Below, one piece after another: positions 1 through 14,080 of a stretch of 64,000 bases of DNA. The first letter of the stretch is position 1. Each line of letters starts with the position of its first letter. The notes below the pieces were generated by a model that ran no database searches, was not told the origin of the DNA, and saw nothing but the letters and a program-made list of their open reading frames with translations. The translations under genes and the position numbers were made by a program. Source of the DNA: Sphingobium sp. B2D3C (GTDB lineage: Bacteria > Pseudomonadota > Alphaproteobacteria > Sphingomonadales > Sphingomonadaceae); assembly GCF_025961835.1 (NCBI RefSeq), contig NZ_JAOQOK010000001.1:3038001-3102000 (forward strand). Direction: 5' to 3'.

Positions 1-959
1 CGCCGCCCATCGGTGGGATCAGCAAGCCGGACCAGGATTTTGCGCTCGGTCAGCTGCGTGATCCAGCGCAGCGCCGTGGTCGGCGGAACGGCAGCGGCAA
101 TGCAGAGGCTCGAAACCGAAACGCGCTGGCCGGCAAGGCGGGCCGCCAGCAGGTCCAACAGCATGTCCCAGGCGGGATCGGCGAACAGGTCCGCCGGCAG
201 AAACTCGTCGCGGAGCCGCCGTGCCCGGATGAGGGCGCGGATCTCCGCGGCACTGGCGCGGCTTTCGATCGGCGACCGCTCCGCCATGGCCGGCTGGGCT
301 GGGACCGCTGCGACCTGAGGCTTTTGTGTGGAGGGCGGCGGGGAAAGCGCCTGTCCGCTTTGCGATGTCGAACCCGCTAGCGACGAGGCAGGCTTGGCGC
401 TGCCGGACAGTCGCTCGAGCGTCTGGGCGAGCCGGCGGACTTCCTCGCTCAGTCTCTCCAGCCGAACGCCCTCCCCGTCCCCGGCGATATCGCGCATCGT
501 CGCAGGTCCGGACGTCATTGGGCGCAGCCCGGCGGAGACCAGCATCGTGACGATGTCCGCAAGGCTGGGATCGCACAAGACCTCGGCCTCGACGCCTTCG
601 AGAAGCGCAAAAGCGCGCTCGAGGGAAGCCAGATCGACGAGCACACAAACCCGGCGCCCCTTCAGCATGACTTGTGGCGCCAAGGGATGCTCCAGCCAGT
701 CGCGCGCCTCCTCACCCCTTAGATCGAGCAGGAGCAGGTCAGGCACGGTCGAGACCGCCGACCAAAGCAGGGCCGTGAGGCTTGTAGACCCGATACATTG
801 CAGTCCCGCGCGCTCTGCAGCCCGCGACAAAAAGTCACTTGCCGGGCGATCCCCTCCCACCAGGACCGTGGGCTGCTCCAACGCTTCGCACAGCATCTGG
901 TCGAGCCGGGACGCAAAGCTTGCATCATAACGCGGGTTGTCATCGAAGCCTGTTAACAT
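1..959 (-). CDS. Helix-turn-helix (MarR-like wing) protein with an N-terminal receiver-like region, C-terminus cut by window edge
   Basis: The frame opens at the ATG at 959 (MLTGFDDNPRYDA) and stays open to base 1, so the C-terminus is missing. Residues about 25-130 alternate hydrophobic strands with acidic turns (VPDLLLLDLRGEE, RVCVLVDLASLE), like a degenerate CheY-type receiver. A heptad-like segment (LERLSEEVRRLAQTLERL) and a Pro/Ala/Ser linker follow. The last 80 visible residues resemble a winged helix: a recognition-helix-like SSLCIAAAVPPTTALRWI and LADPTDGRR, which matches the wing of MarR-type regulators. It probably binds DNA as a regulator, but no target is visible. No partner gene is adjacent on the same strand. 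The family name is my inference; the fold calls come from reading the translation only. Confidence 0.7.
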   Translation of the reverse strand, partial: MLTGFDDNPRYDASFASRLDQMLCEALEQPTVLVGGDRPASDFLSRAAERAGLQCIGSTSLTALLWSAVSTVPDLLLLDLRGEEARDWLEHPLAPQVMLKGRRVCVLVDLASLERAFALLEGVEAEVLCDPSLADIVTMLVSAGLRPMTSGPATMRDIAGDGEGVRLERLSEEVRRLAQTLERLSGSAKPASSLAGSTSQSGQALSPPPSTQKPQVAAVPAQPAMAERSPIESRASAAEIRALIRARRLRDEFLPADLFADPAWDMLLDLLAARLAGQRVSVSSLCIAAAVPPTTALRWITQLTERKILVRLADPTDGR

Positions 960-1134
960 TTGGAGCCTCAATTGCTTGATCTGGCACCAATATGCGCCAT
1001 TCGATTAACCTTTTGAACCAGTTTTGTTCCATTTTGGATGAATTGGCTTCCCCGCCACCAATCCAGTCCCATCCGCATCCCACCAGGGTGCTATGTCCGC
1101 GCTTTAATTGCCCCGGCCCGCGCTCGCGCTCCCG

Positions 1135-1162
1135 TTGACAGGTCGCATTGAACCGTTATGGC
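1135..1162 (+). promoter_or_regulatory. Candidate sigma-70 type promoter for acnA
   Basis: TTGACA at 1135-1140 is an exact -35 hexamer. About 16 bases later comes TATGGC (1157-1162), a weak -10. It lies about 95 bases before the acnA start, inside the 296-base gap (960-1255) between the divergent upstream gene and acnA. The rest of that gap is relatively AT-rich near 990-1050, which may hold the promoter of the minus-strand gene. I see nothing else in it. Confidence 0.4.
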
Positions 1163-1255
1163 CCAACCGATCAAAACGCCCTGCGCTGCGACCGCACTGA
1201 ACGGCTAGAACCATGCGGAGTGCCAGCCACTGATATTTTTCGAGGAGACCCGCTG

Positions 1256-3931
<2,676 letters not shown>

Positions 3932-3978
3932 GGCTCAAATCGCCGGGCACGCTGACCCGGCCGACGATCAACATGAAG

Positions 3979-4010
3979 GGGGCGATGGACGATAGTCTGT
4001 CGCCCCTTCT
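3979..4010 (+). terminator. Rho-independent terminator after acnA
   Basis: GGGGCGA (3979-3985) pairs with TCGCCCC (4000-4006). The loop holds a further GAC-gata-GTC stem, and TTCTTC follows. It sits 48 bases past the acnA stop. Confidence 0.6.
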
Positions 4011-4097
4011 TCATGTGCCAGAGGCGGCGGTAGACGGCCCTCGCCGGGGTTGTGCTCCCCCTCCCCTCCGCTACACTCGTCGCGATCAGGAGAGACC

Positions 4098-4775
4098 ATG
4101 ACCCCCACCCTCAGAATAGACTTCGTATCCGACATTGCCTGTCCCTGGTGCGTGTTGGGCCTGCTCGGGCTTGAAGAGGCCATCGGTCGCCTGGCGGGTG
4201 ACGTGGATGTCGATCTGCATTTCCAACCGTTCGAGCTCAGCCCAGATATGGCGCCGGAGGGACGCACTGTCGTCGATCATCTTGCGCAGGCTTATGGATC
4301 AACGCCCGACGAGATCCTCCAGCGCCGCGCCGTGGTGAGCGATCGCGCCGCCGCTTTGGGCTTCGACATGAAGACCTCGCTGGAGACGCGCGTCTACAAC
4401 AGCTTCAATGCCCATCGCCTGATGCATTGGGCAGGGCTGCAGGGCCGGCAGCCGGCCCTCGCGCGCGCGTTGTTCGAGGCTTATCACAGCCGCAACGAGA
4501 ATATCGCGACCGCTGACGTGCTCCTCGACGCCGCCGAGAAAGCCGGGCTGGACCGGGATTCAGCAAGTGCGGTGCTCGACTCGGATGAATATGCCAATGA
4601 CGTGCGTCAGGCCGCATATCTCTGGCAGACCCGCGGCGTGACAGGCGTGCCGGCCGCGATCATCGACGGTCGCTACCTGATCTCCGGCGCGCAGCCCGCC
4701 GAGGCCTATGAGCAGGCGTTGCGCCAGATCGCCGCACAGCCGCAATCGGACGGCAATCCGCCCGCCCCCGCGTAG
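4098..4775 (+). CDS. DsbA-family (FrnE-like) thiol oxidoreductase
   Basis: Cytoplasmic thioredoxin-fold protein of 225 residues with no signal peptide. The N-terminus reads FVSDIACPWCVLG, so the active site is CPWC after the first strand, as in FrnE/HCCA-isomerase-like DsbA relatives. A helical insertion follows (FNAHRLMHWAGLQG), then the cis-Pro loop GVTGVPAAIIDG and a C-terminal helix. The ATG at 4098 follows AGGAGAG, whereas the frame is open back to 4050 without a better site. Related proteins act as polyketide-associated oxidoreductases or isomerases; the substrate here cannot be told. It converges on the next gene, with only 28 bases between the stops. Confidence 0.85.
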   Translation: MTPTLRIDFVSDIACPWCVLGLLGLEEAIGRLAGDVDVDLHFQPFELSPDMAPEGRTVVDHLAQAYGSTPDEILQRRAVVSDRAAALGFDMKTSLETRVYNSFNAHRLMHWAGLQGRQPALARALFEAYHSRNENIATADVLLDAAEKAGLDRDSASAVLDSDEYANDVRQAAYLWQTRGVTGVPAAIIDGRYLISGAQPAEAYEQALRQIAAQPQSDGNPPAPA

Positions 4776-4803
4776 AAGATGGGGCTGAGCGGGGCCGTGC
4801 CGT

Positions 4804-5610
4804 TTAGCCGGGCTTGCGGAACCGCAACGTCATGCGGTCGCTTTCGCCCACCGCCAGATATTTGTCCCGATCGACCGCGCCATTGCGCAGGGTCGGCGGC
4901 AGCGTCCAGACGCCGGTGGCCCAGTCCGCCGTGTCACGCGGGTTGGCGTTCACGTCAGAGCTTGCCTCCAGTACGAAGCCGGCATCCTCCGCCAGCTTGC
5001 GCACCGTCGAGACTTTCAGATAGCCGCTCGTCTTCTCGGCCGCGGTGTCGCGGTCTTCGGGCAGGCGATGATCGACCACCCCCAGCACGCCACCGGGCTT
5101 GAGCATCCGGAAGAACTGGCCGAAAATCTCGCCGCCATTGCCGCGCATGACCATATTGTGGACATTGCGGAAGGTGAGCACAGTATCCGCCGCGCCATCT
5201 GGCACCTCGGTCAGCTCGACCAGCTTCACCCCGCCATAGAGCGCGGGATTGGATGCGATCAGCTTCTCTGTGGACTGGCGCCCCTGCCCGCCCGGCTGGA
5301 CGCCATAATAGGTGCCGCCGCCCTTGGCCGCCAACGGAGCGAGAATCTCGAGATACCAGCCGCCGGAGGGGAAATATTCGACGACGGTCTGCTTACCGCT
5401 CACGCCAAAGAAGCTCAACGTTTCGGCCGGGTGGCGATATATATCGCGTGCAACATTGCTGGCCGTGCGGGTCGGCGCAGCCACGGCAGCGGCGATGTCC
5501 GGCTTGATGGGGACGGCTGCTTCAGTGGCCGCCAGAGCCGGAGCGGTGGCGACGGCACTGCCAGCCAGCAGAAACGCACCGGCGAGCATGAGGGATGTCC
5601 TGAAAGGCAT
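4804..5610 (-). CDS. Exported protein with class I methyltransferase-like fold
   Basis: 268 residues starting at the ATG at 5610, preceded by GGAGAGA. The first 25 or so residues form a Sec signal peptide (MPFRTSLMLAGAFLLAGSAVA...ALAA), pointing to the periplasm. The mature part resembles a Rossmann methyltransferase: VVEYFPSGGWYLEIL in place of the SAM-binding motif I, then ADTVLTFRNVHNMV and FFRMLKPGGVLGVVDHR, like motifs IV-VI. Motif I lacks the usual GxGxG. SAM is not expected in the periplasm, so the activity is doubtful; a binding or degraded role is possible. Homologues are usually called class I SAM-dependent methyltransferase. It is 87 bases downstream of cpaF on the same strand. Confidence 0.75.
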   Translation of the reverse strand: MPFRTSLMLAGAFLLAGSAVATAPALAATEAAVPIKPDIAAAVAAPTRTASNVARDIYRHPAETLSFFGVSGKQTVVEYFPSGGWYLEILAPLAAKGGGTYYGVQPGGQGRQSTEKLIASNPALYGGVKLVELTEVPDGAADTVLTFRNVHNMVMRGNGGEIFGQFFRMLKPGGVLGVVDHRLPEDRDTAAEKTSGYLKVSTVRKLAEDAGFVLEASSDVNANPRDTADWATGVWTLPPTLRNGAVDRDKYLAVGESDRMTLRFRKPG

Positions 5611-5697
5611 GGGGTGTCTCTCCGTGAGGGGCGTTATGCGGCAAGATGTCGCAAGCCCGGACGGAGCGCAACCCAATGACGGACGAACGCGCTGCCC

Positions 5698-7194
5698 TTA
5701 GAGGCAGGCTTCCAGCAGCGCCTGATCGAAGCCGAAGCCCCGCGCCTTCTCCAGCGTATAGGGGCGCAGGCCCATCGAGCGATATTCGCCGATGATCCGC
5801 CCGTCCGCATCTTCATCCAGATACTCGAACTTGAACAGCTCCTGGGTGACAATCACGTCGCCTTCCATGCCGATCACCTCGGTGACGTTCGTGACGCGCC
5901 GCGAGCCGTCGCGCAGGCGCTTCACCTGCACGATCAGGTCCACCGAATCGGCGATCTGCTTGGAGATCGCTTCCTTGGGGATCTTGATGTCCCCCATCAA
6001 TATCATGTTCTCCATGCGGCCCAGGCACTCGCGCGGGCTGTTGGAGTGGAGCGTACACATGGAGCCATCATGGCCGGTGTTCATCGCCGCGAGCAGATCG
6101 AAGCATTCCGCGCCACGAATTTCGCCCAGGATGATGCGGTCCGGCCGCATACGCAGGGCGTTCTTGACCAGGTCGCCGATAGTGATCGCCCCCTGCCCTT
6201 CCAGATTCGGTGGCCGGGTTTCCAGCGGCAGCCAATGCGGCTGCTGGAGACGCAGTTCCGCCGCGTCCTCGATGGTGATCACGCGCTCGCCCGGATCGAT
6301 CATCTTGGAGAGGGCATTCAGCATCGTCGTCTTGCCCGAGCCGGTACCGCCTGAAATCACGATGTTGAACCGGCAGGCCCCGGCGATCTTGAGCGCCGTT
6401 GCCATCTTGTCGGACATCGAGTCGCCCCGCGCCATGATGTCCAGCGTGATCGGCTTGGCGGCGAACTTACGAATCGAGATCGCCGTGCCGCGCAACGAGA
6501 GCGGCGGTACGATCACGTTGACGCGGCTACCGTCCGGCAGGCGGGCGTCCGCCAGCGGCGTGGTCTGATCGACCCGGCGGCCGACCTGATTCACGATGCG
6601 CTGGGCGATCTGGAACAGATGCTCCTCATCGCGGAAATGAATCTGCGCGAGCTGCAGCTTGCCCTTCTTCTCGATGTAGGTCTGGGCCGGGCCGTTGACC
6701 ATGATGTCGCTGATATCCGGGTCGGCCAGCAACTCCTCGAGCGGCCCGAACCCGAGCAGCTCATCAACCAGCACCTTCTCCAGTGCAAACTGCTCGCGCC
6801 GGTTGAGCGTGAGCTTGAGCTGCGCCAGCACCTCCATGATGATCGGCCGGAATTCCTCGGCCAGCTCATCCTTGGTCAGCGTCGCCGCCGCCTCCGGATC
6901 TACCCGCTCCAGCAAGCGCGGCAGCACCTGCTCCTTGATGCGATGGACGTTGGCCTCGAAACCCTGCGAATGATCGGTCTGCGCATGCTCGGAATTCATC
7001 CGCTCATTCAGGCGCCCGAGGGCATCGGCGTGGCGGTCGGGGGTGGAGCCTACGCCAGCAGGGGAAATATCTGGCGCGGCTGGTTCTAGCGGCGCGACGG
7101 CTGGACTGGCTGAGGGAACGCCCCCATGCATCGGCCGCGCAACCCCAAAGGACGACTTGGCGCCTAAACCGGTCTTTCGTCCAAATGCATTCAT
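5698..7194 (-). CDS. cpaF: CpaF/TadA-type secretion ATPase
   Basis: Hexameric ATPase of the type IV/Tad pilus secretion family, 498 residues. An N-terminal disordered Pro/Ala stretch (about 20-75) is followed by a helical domain (about 90-190) and the RecA-like core. Walker A is SGGTGSGKTT at about residue 280. VITIEDAAELRLQ matches the Asp box, GEIRGAECFDLL Walker B, and TGHDGSMCTLHSNSP the His box. The ATG at 7194 (MNAFGRKTG) is preferred over the further-upstream open frame because the family starts here. In other species cpaF is embedded in a tad operon with cpaBCE and tadBC. None of those genes lies in this window, so this is an orphan copy that must work with parts encoded elsewhere, or do something else. 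Confidence 0.92.
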   Translation of the reverse strand: MNAFGRKTGLGAKSSFGVARPMHGGVPSASPAVAPLEPAAPDISPAGVGSTPDRHADALGRLNERMNSEHAQTDHSQGFEANVHRIKEQVLPRLLERVDPEAAATLTKDELAEEFRPIIMEVLAQLKLTLNRREQFALEKVLVDELLGFGPLEELLADPDISDIMVNGPAQTYIEKKGKLQLAQIHFRDEEHLFQIAQRIVNQVGRRVDQTTPLADARLPDGSRVNVIVPPLSLRGTAISIRKFAAKPITLDIMARGDSMSDKMATALKIAGACRFNIVISGGTGSGKTTMLNALSKMIDPGERVITIEDAAELRLQQPHWLPLETRPPNLEGQGAITIGDLVKNALRMRPDRIILGEIRGAECFDLLAAMNTGHDGSMCTLHSNSPRECLGRMENMILMGDIKIPKEAISKQIADSVDLIVQVKRLRDGSRRVTNVTEVIGMEGDVIVTQELFKFEYLDEDADGRIIGEYRSMGLRPYTLEKARGFGFDQALLEACL

Positions 7195-7252
7195 CGACAG
7201 GTCTGCTTTCAGCTGTCGTCGGCATGCGCCGACCATTGCGCTTGATTTACGC

Positions 7253-8872
7253 TCAGAACTGTTTGGAAAATGCTAAGAGGTGGTCGGATTTCGACCCAGG
7301 TGCAGTGAAACGGCGGTGCGGCGGGGGGGCGGGCAACGCCCAGACCTCCATTTCATAACGGGGCCGATGGGCCTCGTTCATTGGAAGCCTTGCTATCAAA
7401 CGATAATTGCGCTGCAAGCCCTGCATGAGAATAGCGCGCGTCGCTTCGTTGTGCGGGCGCACGAGAGGGGTGTGTGACAACGCGATCACCGCCGGGCGAC
7501 GTGAGAGAATTCGCCGCATTTCCTCGGAAGGATCGAGTCCGATGGCGGGGCTTTCCAGCGAAAAGCTCATATGCTGCGGGAACAGCCTGCTCGTCACGTG
7601 ACAGGCATCTGTGAGTGCGTACAGAACGGGCGGCCCTTCAAACAGGTAGAAGCAACCTCCATGGCGGGCACCGTCAATTGCCCTCGCAAGCTGCTCGATG
7701 TATCCTCTGCGCTCCAAAACACGAGAGCGATCTGGCCACCCGCTTATGAGTGCCGCCCAGATGATAAGGACCAAGAGCCAAAGGAAACCGGTCCCTTTGC
7801 GCGCGAATATGGGCGAAGCCAGCACGACCAGAGGTGGCAAGAGGGGCAACGCATAATGATCCCAGAAGTTGGGAATCATGAGAAACCCGCCCAGCGCAGC
7901 GAACATCCAACAGACCAGAAAGACAGCAACGGTCTTCTTGTCTGGCGTACGGACGAGGTAATGCGCGCCTGCAACACTCATCAAAATCAACGGACAGAGA
8001 ATAAGGCTAAGCCATTTGGCAACCTGGATTGTCACGTCGAGAGACTGAGGGGCTTTCAAGCCCACTGAGCGGATGGAAGCAAACCAATAGTCTTCGAATT
8101 TCCCGATCGCCGCAAAGCCAAAGAAGATCATGAGCGTTGGCGCAGCGCCGAGAAGCGCGAACTGGATGATCCTTACCCATCGGGTTCGGCCCGAGGGGCT
8201 GGCCGGGTGGAGCGCGTGATAGGCTGCCACAATGCCCATAAAAACGCCCTCGACGATCGCCGTCGGTTTCACGGTGATCGCAAGGCCGCACAAAAGCATC
8301 GCGATATACGCTCGGCGGATTGGCATTTCATCCTGAGCCTGCCGATCGGCTGAGGGCAGCAACAATGAAACGGCAAGGACAATGAAGAGGTTATAGAAGA
8401 CCGGCGATTGGCCTCCTGCTCCGATCAACATCGGCAAGCAAGCGAGGTAAGCCACACCGGCGAAGCAGGCCGGAATAGCCGGATAGAAGCGGCGGACGAT
8501 ACTGGAAATGGTGAGGGCGGTGCAGAAGGCAAAAAGCCCCGCAACCAGCTGGGTGGCCTCTATGCCATTTCCCGGAAGAAACGCGATCAGCCAGTAGATT
8601 ATGAAAAGACCGAATGGCTTGCGGTCCCATACATCCACATAGGGAACTGCACCCTGATGCATCGCCTTTGCGAAAACGAGATAATAGTTCTCGTCTTCAT
8701 GATAAGCGAGGTCGCCAAACCATGGAGCACGGGTCACGACGGTGGCCAAGAGCAAAGCCACTCCGATCAGTATAGACTGATGCCGTCGGACGAACTGCGA
8801 TATCTTCTTGGGGTATGTTGCTAAGCGCGATCGTTGCGCTGGAGCTTTTGACTGAACGCGCACATGCTGCAT
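7253..8872 (-). CDS. Polytopic GT-C-like membrane protein (ArnT/PMT-like)
   Basis: 539 residues with a basic cytoplasmic N-terminus, a first membrane helix (ILIGVALLLATVVTRAPWF) and about ten to twelve further hydrophobic segments, then a soluble C-terminal third. The loop after helix 1 contains YHEDENYYLVFAKAM and WDRKPFGLFIIYW. Acidic residues in this first periplasmic loop are typical of GT-C glycosyltransferases that use polyprenyl-phosphate sugars. The sequence is visibly poorer in G+C than its neighbours: 27 of 60 bases in 7981-8040, against 36 of 60 in a sampled atpA line (12541-12600). That suggests a different origin. It is 58 bases upstream of cpaF on the same strand. Donor and acceptor cannot be inferred. 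Confidence 0.7.
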   Translation of the reverse strand: MQHVRVQSKAPAQRSRLATYPKKISQFVRRHQSILIGVALLLATVVTRAPWFGDLAYHEDENYYLVFAKAMHQGAVPYVDVWDRKPFGLFIIYWLIAFLPGNGIEATQLVAGLFAFCTALTISSIVRRFYPAIPACFAGVAYLACLPMLIGAGGQSPVFYNLFIVLAVSLLLPSADRQAQDEMPIRRAYIAMLLCGLAITVKPTAIVEGVFMGIVAAYHALHPASPSGRTRWVRIIQFALLGAAPTLMIFFGFAAIGKFEDYWFASIRSVGLKAPQSLDVTIQVAKWLSLILCPLILMSVAGAHYLVRTPDKKTVAVFLVCWMFAALGGFLMIPNFWDHYALPLLPPLVVLASPIFARKGTGFLWLLVLIIWAALISGWPDRSRVLERRGYIEQLARAIDGARHGGCFYLFEGPPVLYALTDACHVTSRLFPQHMSFSLESPAIGLDPSEEMRRILSRRPAVIALSHTPLVRPHNEATRAILMQGLQRNYRLIARLPMNEAHRPRYEMEVWALPAPPPHRRFTAPGSKSDHLLAFSKQF

Positions 8873-8934
8873 ATCGCGAAACCCTGGCGGATTATCGCAA
8901 CAGGCCGATACACCGCTGCATTGGCCTTGCAGCG

Positions 8935-8956
8935 AATACGGTTAAAAAACCGTATT
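8935..8956. terminator. Hairpin between the atp operon end and the GT-C-like gene
   Basis: AATACGGTT (8935-8943) and AACCGTATT (8948-8956) form a perfect 9-bp stem with an AAAA loop. It lies 20 bases past the atpC stop and may end the atp transcript. The T-run on the minus strand is inside the loop and stem rather than after it, so intrinsic termination is uncertain. Confidence 0.45.
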
Positions 8957-8976
8957 GGGACTTTTGTCAGCTACTC

Positions 8977-9231
8977 TTACCCAGCCTTCTCAGCGAGCAC
9001 CGTCAGGCCAGCTTCGCTCACCTCAGCAAAGCCCCCTTCGACCATGATCACCCGCGGCTCGGCGCCGTCGCGGTCGTAGACTTTCAGGGCGCCGTCCTTG
9101 ACGGTGGACATGAAGGGCGCGTGGCCTTCCAGCACGCCGAATTCGCCCTCGGTGCCGGGCACGACGACCATGTGGACGTCCTGCGAGAGGACGAGCTTCT
9201 CAGGGGTCACGAGTTCGAAGTGCAGTGCCAT
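8977..9231 (-). CDS. atpC: ATP synthase F1 subunit epsilon, short form
   Basis: 84 residues ([19 protein letters not shown]...). This is the N-terminal beta-sandwich of the epsilon subunit, which sits on the gamma stalk and couples rotation to F0. The family motif [17 protein letters not shown] is present. The protein ends straight after the sandwich ([16 protein letters not shown]), so the C-terminal two-helix inhibitory domain of E. coli epsilon (about 138 residues) is absent. Short epsilons are known in alphaproteobacteria, where a separate inhibitor (zeta) can restrain ATP hydrolysis. It is the last gene of atpHAGDC, 152 bases after atpD. Confidence 0.93.
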   Translation of the reverse strand: MALHFELVTPEKLVLSQDVHMVVVPGTEGEFGVLEGHAPFMSTVKDGALKVYDRDGAEPRVIMVEGGFAEVSEAGLTVLAEKAG

Positions 9232-9383
9232 GGTCTTCTCTCCCCCCTCACATCGGAGGGGTAAAGGGTGGAATGGTCGCGCCGGCTGAACATGCCCGGC
9301 GCCGACCCTGTTACGATTGCGCCCCGCGGGGGGGGGGCGCCGGCGCCTCCCGCCGTAAGCGAAAGGCGCTTCAAGCCGTCAGA

Positions 9384-10856
<1,473 letters not shown>

Positions 10857-11729
10857 TTAAAGCGCTTCTGCGCCCGAAATGATTTCCACCAGCTCGGTGG
10901 TGATCGCGGCCTGACGGCTGCGGTTGTACTCGATCGTCAGACGATTGATGAGATCGCCGGCGTTGCGCGTCGCATTGTCCATCGCGGTCATCGATGCGCC
11001 CTGCTCGCTGGCCATGTTCTCCAGCAACGCCTTGAAGATCTGGATGGTGATGTTGCGCGGAAGAAGATCCGCGAGGATCGCTTCCTCGTCCGGCTCATAT
11101 TCGACAGCGGCGCCCGAAGAGGCGGGCGCATCCGCCGGCACAGCGACCGGGATGATCTGCTGCTCGGTCGGCGTCTGCACTAGCGGCGAGCGGAACGCGG
11201 CATAGAAGAGATGGGCCACGTCGAACTCACCGGCAAAGAAGCGCTCGGAGATGTCCTGCGCGACGGCCTGCGCCTCGTCGAAACCGGGCGTGCGCACGTC
11301 CGTCGTATCGAACTGACCGGCGATGAGGCCGGGGAAGGTGCGCGCGATTACCGCGCGACCCTTGCGGCCGATGAGGTAGAACTTCACCGTCTTGCCCTGC
11401 GCGATCAGCACCCGCGCCTTGGCGACAGCCGCCTTGACGATGTTGGCGTTGAAGGCACCCGCCAGACCCTTGTCGCCATTGGCCACGACGAGCAGATGCA
11501 CGTCGTCCTTGCCCGTGCCAGCAAGCAGACGCGGTGCGCTGTCGCCGGTCACCTTGCCGGCAAGACTGGCAACGACCTTCTCGAGCCGCTGGGCATAGGG
11601 GCGCCCGGCTTCGGCCGCCGCCTGCGCCTTGCGCAGCTTGGCCGCAGCGACCATCTGCTTGGCCTTGGTGATCTTCTGGGTCGACTTGACCGAGGCGATC
11701 CGACCCTTGAGTTCCTTGAGCGAAGCCAC
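10857..11729 (-). CDS. atpG: ATP synthase F1 subunit gamma
   Basis: Central rotor stalk of F1, 290 residues. The N-terminal helix [20 protein letters not shown] and the C-terminal helix ([32 protein letters not shown]) form the coiled coil inside the alpha3-beta3 ring. The start is GTG at 11729, preceded by AGGTAGG. An alanine-rich insertion near residues 190-205 ([21 protein letters not shown]) is longer than in E. coli and seems to be a clade variation. Spaced 84 bases from atpA; that gap holds only a weak GCCGGTCATGCCGGC hairpin. Confidence 0.97.
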   Translation of the reverse strand: MASLKELKGRIASVKSTQKITKAKQMVAAAKLRKAQAAAEAGRPYAQRLEKVVASLAGKVTGDSAPRLLAGTGKDDVHLLVVANGDKGLAGAFNANIVKAAVAKARVLIAQGKTVKFYLIGRKGRAVIARTFPGLIAGQFDTTDVRTPGFDEAQAVAQDISERFFAGEFDVAHLFYAAFRSPLVQTPTEQQIIPVAVPADAPASSGAAVEYEPDEEAILADLLPRNITIQIFKALLENMASEQGASMTAMDNATRNAGDLINRLTIEYNRSRQAAITTELVEIISGAEAL

Positions 11730-11813
11730 TGGCTCAACCTACCTTTTCATCGTCGTGCCGGTCATGCCGGCATCAGGTCCCCACCGGCTAGGCCGATGGG
11801 GATGCGAACCATC

Positions 11814-13373
<1,560 letters not shown>

Positions 13374-13928
13374 TTAGCCGCGCATCGCCTGGGCGAGCTT
13401 GTTCAGTCGGGTACGGAGCGAGCTGTCGATCATCTGGCTGCCCATCTTGACGACGAGGCCACCCATGATTTCGGGATCGACGGTAAGATCAAGAGCCATG
13501 TCGCGGCCCGTGCGCGCCTTGAGCTGCCTGGCCAGCGCGTTCTGCTGGTCCTGGGTCAGCGGGAAGGCGGAGGTCACTTCTGCACGCGTCTCGCCACGAT
13601 GGGCAGAGAGCAGCGTAGAGAATGCCCGAATCACGGCAGGAATCTGCGAGAGGCGGCGATTCTGCGCCAGCACGCCCAGCGTCCGCTCCGTCAGCGAATC
13701 GAGCCCGAGGCTCTGCGCTACGGCCTTGATTGCCTTGGCAGCATTGTCGCGGCCGACCAGCGGGCTCTGCGTCAACGCCTTGAGATCGTTCGACTCGGCC
13801 AGCGCGGCCTTGAGAGTCTCAAGGCTTGCCGCCACCGAATCGAGCGCCCCCTTGTCCCGCGCCAGCTCAAAAAGCGCGAGCGCATAACGCCCCGCCAAGC
13901 TAGCCTGAATACCGCTGGAATGCTCCAC
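13374..13928 (-). CDS. atpH: ATP synthase F1 subunit delta
   Basis: Peripheral-stalk subunit (OSCP homologue) joining F1 to the F0 b subunits, 184 residues. The N-terminal six-helix region starts [18 protein letters not shown] and the C-terminal part contains [28 protein letters not shown], the conserved OSCP signature. The start appears to be GTG at 13928, preceded by AAGG. It is the promoter-proximal gene of atpHAGDC. The 152-base upstream gap (13929-14080) contains a G/C hairpin-like run near 13982-14020 and is the likely place for the operon promoter, though no clear hexamers stand out. Confidence 0.96.
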   Translation of the reverse strand: MEHSSGIQASLAGRYALALFELARDKGALDSVAASLETLKAALAESNDLKALTQSPLVGRDNAAKAIKAVAQSLGLDSLTERTLGVLAQNRRLSQIPAVIRAFSTLLSAHRGETRAEVTSAFPLTQDQQNALARQLKARTGRDMALDLTVDPEIMGGLVVKMGSQMIDSSLRTRLNKLAQAMRG

Positions 13929-14080
13929 GCGCGCCTTGCCTCTTGTCCGAATTGAATCGCGCCAGAAAAGGGGAGGTACGGCTGCACCCCCCTTGACACG
14001 GGGGGGCGGTTAGCAGGGGTCGCCCTGCGATGCAAGTCGGGAGGGACAGGCCGGGCACGGATGCGCCGGAAGGCGTGGCG

